A DNA stretch of 51,659 nt, from assembly GCA_002351725.1 (NCBI GenBank), contig DEHD01000020.1, forward strand, positions 1,399 to 53,057, given 5' to 3'. The position numbers and the translations under genes are program-made. Below, piece after piece: positions 49,114-51,659 of this stretch. This DNA comes from Prevotella sp. UBA2809 (lineage in GTDB: Bacteria > Bacteroidota > Bacteroidia > Bacteroidales > Bacteroidaceae). The number at the start of each line of letters is the position of its first letter. Positions within the stretch are counted from its first letter, which is position 1. The notes under the pieces are model-generated. The model searched no databases, had not been told where the DNA came from, and saw only the letters and a program-made list of their open reading frames with translations.

Positions 49114-50358
49114 ATGATTCAGGATTACGAAATAATGGCTCCTGTTGGTTCGCGCGAATCGCTCGCTGCGGCCATTCAGGCTGGTGCCGACAGTATTTAC
49201 TTCGGCATCGAGAAGTTAAACATGCGCGCACATTCGGCGTCGACTTTCACTATCGACGACCTGCGCGAGATAGCCGCCACCTGCGATGAGCACGGCATTA
49301 AGAGCTATCTTACCGTCAACACCATCATCTATGGTGAGGATATACCACTGATGCACGAGATTATTGATGCAGCCAAAGAGGCAGGCATCTCGGCCGTTAT
49401 AGCCAGCGATGTGGCTGTTATGACCTATTGTAATAAGGTGGGGCAGGAGGTGCATCTGTCAACCCAGCTCAATATCTCTAATATAGAGGCCTTGAAGTTC
49501 TACGCCCAGTTTGCCGATGTTGTGGTGCTGGCGCGCGAGCTTAATATGGACCAGGTGGCCGAGATTTTCCGTCAGGTTGAGGAGCAGCACATTTGCGGAC
49601 CAAGCGGCAATCAGATACGCATAGAGATGTTCTGCCATGGAGCCCTCTGTATGGCCATCAGCGGCAAGTGCTATATGAGTCTGCATGCAGCTAACCGCTC
49701 GGCCAATCGTGGCGAGTGCATACAGGTGTGCCGCCGCTCGTATACCGCTACCGACAACGAGACTGGCTATCAGCTCGACATTGATAATAAGTACATTATG
49801 AGTCCGAAGGACCTGAAGACCGTGCGTTTCATCGACCGCATGATGAAGTCGGGTGTTCGCGTATTCAAGATCGAAGGTCGCGCCCGTGGCCCCGAATACG
49901 TATATACCGTGGTAACTACTTATCGCGAGGCCATTAAGGCAGTGCTCGACGGCACGTTTACCGAGGAACGTAAGGACGAGTGGGATGCCCGCCTGGCAAC
50001 GGTGTTCAACCGCGGCTTCTGGGATGGCTACTATCAGGGTCAGCTCATGGGCGAGTGGAACAAGCACTATGGCAGCAACGCTACCGAGCGCAAGGTCTAC
50101 ATCGGCAAGGGCGTAAAATACTTCTCAAAGCTTGGCGTGGCCGAGTTTACCGTCGAGGCAAATACCTTTAAGGTGGGCGATAAGATGCTGATTACGGGCC
50201 CCACAACAGGCGTTATGTATGTAACTGCCGACGAGATTCACGGCGACAACGGCCCCGTAGAGGTAGCCGAGAAGGGTACCCGCGTGTCTATCGCCGTAAC
50301 CGATAAAGTCCGTCCGAGCGATAAATTGTTTAAACTCGAACAGGTAGAGCAGAAATAA
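49114..50358 (+). CDS. U32-family protein, probable RNA hydroxylation factor
   Basis: 414 residues from MIQDYEIMAPVGSRESL; a longer upstream reading overlaps the kinase gene and is discarded. The U32 core has AIQAGADSIYFGIEKLNMRA, IASDVAV, EVHLSTQLNISN and the cysteine signature EMFCHGALCMAISGKCYMS ... GECIQVCRR, then IMSPKDLKTVRFI and FKIEGRARGPEYV. The C-terminal beta domain (about 330-410) is typical of the family. Characterised relatives (TrhP/YegQ, RlhA/YdcP) are needed for prephenate-dependent hydroxylation of tRNA or 23S rRNA; older annotation is peptidase. Which RNA is modified cannot be told. Confidence 0.88.
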   Translation: MIQDYEIMAPVGSRESLAAAIQAGADSIYFGIEKLNMRAHSASTFTIDDLREIAATCDEHGIKSYLTVNTIIYGEDIPLMHEIIDAAKEAGISAVIASDVAVMTYCNKVGQEVHLSTQLNISNIEALKFYAQFADVVVLARELNMDQVAEIFRQVEEQHICGPSGNQIRIEMFCHGALCMAISGKCYMSLHAANRSANRGECIQVCRRSYTATDNETGYQLDIDNKYIMSPKDLKTVRFIDRMMKSGVRVFKIEGRARGPEYVYTVVTTYREAIKAVLDGTFTEERKDEWDARLATVFNRGFWDGYYQGQLMGEWNKHYGSNATERKVYIGKGVKYFSKLGVAEFTVEANTFKVGDKMLITGPTTGVMYVTADEIHGDNGPVEVAEKGTRVSIAVTDKVRPSDKLFKLEQVEQK

Positions 50359-50360
50359 CT

Positions 50361-50392
50361 AATCAGGGGGCGCATCACTGCGCCCCCTGATT
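50361..50392 (+). terminator. Terminator of the kinase-U32 operon
   Basis: A 14-bp perfect stem (AATCAGGGGGCGCA pairing with TGCGCCCCCTGATT) around a TCAC loop, with a moderately T-rich tail. Confidence 0.8.
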
Positions 50393-50455
50393 CTTGTGTT
50401 TTCACCAACCAATTACTAATCATTACTTCTTACTAACAAAAACCTATAAATGTAT

Positions 50456-50494
50456 GAAAAAACTAACCTGACCCGACAAAACGTCGGGTCAGGT
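50456..50494 (-). terminator. Terminator of the HU-smalltalk transcript
   Basis: ACCTGACCCGAC and GTCGGGTCAGGT form a 12-bp perfect stem. On the minus strand it is followed by TAG and six T. Confidence 0.8.
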
Positions 50495-50514
50495 AGTGAA
50501 CAAACGATGCCTGT

Positions 50515-50546
50515 TGCAGTATGAGGGGCGCGCCCCTCATACTGCA
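50515..50546. repeat. Perfect 32-bp palindrome
   Basis: TGCAGTATGAGGGGCG is followed without any spacer by its exact reverse complement. It begins 4 bp after the smalltalk stop codon on the minus strand. In RNA it would form a hairpin with a tight GC loop; in DNA it could extrude as a cruciform or bind a dimeric protein. Confidence 0.85.
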
Positions 50547-50550
50547 GGTC

Positions 50551-50652
50551 TTAGGCTCCCATGCAGCTGGTGGCTCCCAGTGCAGTCAGAATCGCCGATG
50601 CAATCGATGCGATTAGCTGAACAATAAACTTTGCTGTTTCTTTCTTTGTCAT
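50551..50652 (-). CDS. Smalltalk protein
   Basis: 33 residues: MTKKETAKFIVQLIASIASA then ILTALGATSCMGA. This is the short Bacteroidales family that NCBI calls smalltalk protein: a basic start, one hydrophobic helix and a TSC-containing end. Function is unknown. The family commonly lies beside HU-like and amidase genes; here the HU-like gene is 72 bp upstream on the same strand. Confidence 0.8.
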   Translation of the reverse strand: MTKKETAKFIVQLIASIASAILTALGATSCMGA

Positions 50653-50697
50653 GGTCTTCAATTTTTAACCTTTTTACCTTTTCAACTTTTTACCTTT

Positions 50698-50727
50698 AAG
50701 CGTTGGGGCTTTCGCCCCGCACGCTTA
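50698..50727 (-). other. Intercistronic hairpin between the HU-like and smalltalk genes
   Basis: AAGCGT-GGGGC pairs with GCCCC-ACGCTT around TTTC, beginning at the HU stop codon. There is no T run after it on the minus strand. It is followed (minus direction) by GGTAAAAAG-type repeats before the smalltalk start. Confidence 0.6.
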
Positions 50728-51255
50728 ATCTCCCTCTCCAGGTACATCACCCGATGGCTGGGTGTTTCCGCCGCCATTGCCACCACCGTTCTGATTACCG
50801 CTCTCGGGATCCTCGATGTCGCCGCTGTCGGTGCTGGTAACACGCTTCACCTCCTTGCCATCGCGGTCGTAGCAGCTAATCTGTACGGCGGTAGCGGCCA
50901 GTTCGTCCTTCAGGTCTACCGATGGGGTAAAGATGATTCGGCGACTGGTGATGAGGCCTGCCTTAACCTCGTCTACCTTCTCGACGCTCTTGGCGCGCAG
51001 ACCGAATCGCATGGTACCCAGACCTGGCAGTGCTACGGAGTGACCTTCGGTGGCCCACGCCTTGATAACCTCACCGGCAGCATCCCAGCATGCCTGCATG
51101 ATTCCCTTGCTTACTCCGCTGCGAAGGGCAGCCTCCTTAATCACCTTGTCCTGACTGAGTGAGGTGTACAACTCGGGCATCATGATGTAGCGATACTTGC
51201 CAGCATAGGTGCCAATCTTCTGCAACTTTTCTTGTGCTTTAACTTTCAGTGCCAT
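50725..51255 (-). CDS. HU/IHF-superfamily DNA-binding protein (HU-like, Bacteroidales type)
   Basis: 176 residues. An N-terminal extension (MALKVKAQEKLQKIGTYAGK) is followed by an HU-type core: DKVIKEAALRSGVSKGIMQACWDAAGEVIKAWATEGHSVALPGLGTMRFGLRA and a strand IITSRRIIFTP-like LITSRRIIFTPS. The C-terminal tail is acidic and Gly/Asn-rich (ESGNQNGGGNGGGNTQPSGD). This longer form belongs to the HU-HIG-like group of Bacteroidales rather than to housekeeping HU. It likely binds DNA; its targets are unknown. It forms a two-gene unit with smalltalk. Confidence 0.85.
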   Translation of the reverse strand: MALKVKAQEKLQKIGTYAGKYRYIMMPELYTSLSQDKVIKEAALRSGVSKGIMQACWDAAGEVIKAWATEGHSVALPGLGTMRFGLRAKSVEKVDEVKAGLITSRRIIFTPSVDLKDELAATAVQISCYDRDGKEVKRVTSTDSGDIEDPESGNQNGGGNGGGNTQPSGDVPGEGD

Positions 51256-51355
51256 AATGCTAATGTTTAATGTTTAATGTTTAATGTTTTTTGCGGCCAC
51301 ACGTGAGACTTTTTACGCCCACACGTGGGAGTCATATTTTGACGATGCAAAGGTA
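51256..51355 (-). promoter_or_regulatory. Promoter and repeat-bearing leader of the HU-like gene
   Basis: Minus-strand TACCTTTG at 51348-51355 predicts an ~85-nt leader. The leader holds two copies of a CACACGTG-centred 16-mer (51317-51332 and 51295-51310, 22 bp apart) and then TTTAATG repeats (51258-51288) before the start codon. Confidence 0.6.
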
Positions 51356-51659
51356 CGACATTATGATTGCGGTTAACGAATGATTCTGCTATTATTTTCG
51401 AGATTTTTTCGCATAAGATGTTGCGCTGCAGTGTTGCAGTTCAAAATCCCGTCATCACATAGTCAAAAACAAACTCTATATTTATATATAAATATAGAAG
51501 TAATTTTCAGTCTTTCATGATCAATTTTTTAACTGCAGCGCTGCAACGCGCAACAGAATTATATGATCATGGGCTAAAGATGTGGGTTGTCTTTCCCTGT
51601 ATAGTGTTAAATCCTTCTGAGAATTGATTTGTTACTGTTTTGTTAATTACTGTTTATTA
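51356..51659. other. Gene-free, palindrome-rich window end
   Basis: No ORF of note. GTTGCGCTGCAGTGTTGCAG at 51420 pairs imperfectly with an inverted copy at 51531-51554 (AACTGCAGCGCTGCAACGCG). Between them lies a perfect 22-bp AT palindrome at 51476-51497 (arms CTATATTTATA). Looks like an operator or replication/recombination site; nothing decides which. Confidence 0.5.

Noticed and set aside
51420..51554. Chromosomal replication origin
   Set aside because: AT-rich palindrome and repeats are present, but I see no cluster of DnaA boxes and no dnaA, dnaN or gidA-type neighbours.

Overview
The window looks like a chromosomal segment of a Prevotella-type member of the Bacteroidales. The evidence is the repeated Bacteroidota promoter signature (TTG, about 20 bp, then TAnnTTTG), the lack of strong Shine-Dalgarno sites, two SusC/SusD pairs, BspA-like and MBG-type secreted proteins, a C-terminal tail typical of secreted Bacteroidales proteins, a 33-residue smalltalk protein next to an HU-like gene, and a GH97 enzyme. 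I saw no rRNA, tRNA, transposase, integrase or CRISPR array.

Layout. (1) 1-2030: two zeta-toxin-type kinase cassettes; the second is bracketed by a ~182 bp direct repeat. (2) 2144-10430: one promoter, six co-directional genes for exported proteins (three with a shared N-terminal module and nearly identical signal-peptide DNA, a beta-helix protein, an MBG/LRR-like protein, a Big_2 lipoprotein), then a terminator. (3) 10459-14580: an orphan sugar-binding-type lipoprotein, a NarL/LuxR-type regulator, a dicarboxylate/amino-acid symporter and TcdA. (4) 14595-34047: a peptide-utilisation island with an M14 peptidase, SusC, SusD, an M20 hydrolase, an Ntn hydrolase and a decayed S9/TonB-receptor scar on the plus strand; an S10 peptidase and a second set (binding protein, SusC, SusD, TlpA-like thioredoxin) on the minus strand; RidA in between. 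(5) 34095-39864: a possible glycosidase, cysS and a SpoIIE-type phosphatase with TPRs. (6) 47721-39836: a seven-gene minus-strand operon (C1 peptidase, L-galactose/L-fucose dehydrogenase-like reductase, amidohydrolase, Zn-alcohol dehydrogenase, FucP-type symporter, GH97, D-2-hydroxyacid dehydrogenase). (7) 47806-51659: two tandem deoxynucleoside kinases, a U32 protein, smalltalk protein, HU-like protein and a palindrome-rich end.

The main discovery candidate is regulatory. Three promoters of the peptide island and the promoter of the NarL-type regulator carry a TACC-centred inverted repeat (ATACC-N8-GGTAT type, a 7-2-7 arrangement) 45-46 bp upstream of the -7 box. In the three island promoters the spacing is identical to the base and the -33 region is conserved. 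This suggests a self-regulated peptide-acquisition regulon controlled by the protein encoded at 11603-12244. Two of its operons also share a Met/Cys-rich leader ORF that overlaps the first structural gene.
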